Source: Bacteroidia bacterium (GTDB taxonomy: Bacteria; Bacteroidota; Bacteroidia; Chitinophagales; Chitinophagaceae). From it: a stretch of 64,000 bases of DNA. Numbering within the stretch: the first letter of the stretch is position 1; every line of letters starts with the position of its first letter. This document shows positions 63,788-64,000 of the stretch, one piece after another. A program made the position numbers and the translations under genes. The DNA is taken from assembly GCA_030427635.1 (NCBI GenBank), contig JAUIBA010000001.1, forward strand, positions 124,001 to 188,000, read 5' to 3'. Below the pieces are notes generated by a model. That model was not told the origin of the DNA, searched no databases, and saw only the letters and a program-made list of their open reading frames with translations.

Positions 63788-64000
63788 TCAGCGGGATATT
63801 TCAGCCCGTTCTTTCCAGTAGGTATCTCCGTCTATGAGGTACTGCTCATATTCGTCATAGTTCATTTCTACCTTGCCAAATGACTTACACCAGGCCTGAA
63901 AGGTCATTCTGTCCCAATGGATAGCTATGCGTGAATACTGGTAGCTCTGAAACATATTGAGCGCTATAAACGAGCATAGTATTACTGTGCCTGTGATGCG
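63788..64000 (-). CDS. C-terminal part of a polytopic membrane protein
   Basis: Only the last 70 codons are inside the window; the 5' end is beyond the right edge. They read a final membrane helix (ITGTVILCSFIALNMFQSY), then a soluble tail (IHWDRMTFQAWCKSFG, DEYEQYLIDGDTYWKE). This pattern resembles the C-terminal end of Bacteroidota GT-C-like membrane proteins such as the one at 50474-51760. A full assignment is not possible here. Confidence 0.65.
   Translation of the reverse strand, partial: RITGTVILCSFIALNMFQSYQYSRIAIHWDRMTFQAWCKSFGKVEMNYDEYEQYLIDGDTYWKERAEISR

Overview
The window looks like a chromosomal segment of a Bacteroidota bacterium, most likely of the Chitinophagaceae type. This is inferred from gene content and from promoters of the Bacteroidota form (TTTG or TTG, about 20 bases, then TAnnTTTG). 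Typical families are a K+-dependent membrane pyrophosphatase, a very long TamB, a WG-repeat protein, NamZ (DUF1343), a DoxX-thioredoxin fusion, a TPR glycosyltransferase-like protein and a 7TMR-DISM histidine kinase. No rRNA, intact tRNA, CRISPR array or insertion sequence was seen.

Layout. 1-5.2 kb: the end of a PepD peptidase, a WG-repeat protein, and a BlaR1-like/BlaI-like sensor-repressor pair with two operator dyads. 5.2-7.7 kb: an AT-rich accessory patch with a dispersed repeat, a HEPN-like gene broken by an in-frame stop, a coiled-coil membrane protein and a tRNA-Leu remnant. 7.9-16.5 kb: RNase P RNA, hppA, tamB and a GlcNAc-kinase-like gene. 16.5-26.5 kb: an ECF sigma factor overlapping an anti-sigma-like/beta-barrel gene, heptose epimerase (hldD), mtgA, a TPR membrane protein, small envelope proteins, the DoxX-thioredoxin fusion and an HMG-CoA-lyase-like protein.

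26.5-33.7 kb: a tightly packed operon joining a ThiF/nitroreductase (Rv1355c-like) protein, a GNAT-like protein, a 7TMR-DISM histidine kinase, a REC-histidine kinase and a lone REC protein, with one more REC gene divergent. It reads as a make-and-sense signalling locus. 33.7-42.1 kb: an NlpC/P60 lipoprotein, an EVE protein, metF, a DUF885 peptidase, a PAS histidine kinase, namZ and a terminase-small-subunit-like protein.

42.1-47.2 kb: a second AT-rich island with the same repeat family upstream, a two-gene operon (sacsin-like GHKL ATPase, then Schlafen AlbA_2 plus HEPN) and a decayed tyrosine recombinase. This looks like a candidate defence or toxin module.

47.2-64 kb: prfC, an arginine-decarboxylase-family gene, a polytopic membrane protein, rlmD, a REC/DHp protein, then a sulfur cluster (Crp/Fnr regulator, TauE, persulfide-dioxygenase-like enzyme with rhodaneses, DUF2490, two YeeE/YedE halves). 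Two CRP-type palindromes lie ahead of its structural genes. The end holds an AlkZ-like winged-helix protein, a VWA-like membrane protein, a beta-barrel protein and the C-terminus of another membrane protein.

Starts were moved to internal ATG codons wherever a promoter, lipobox or family length argued for it.
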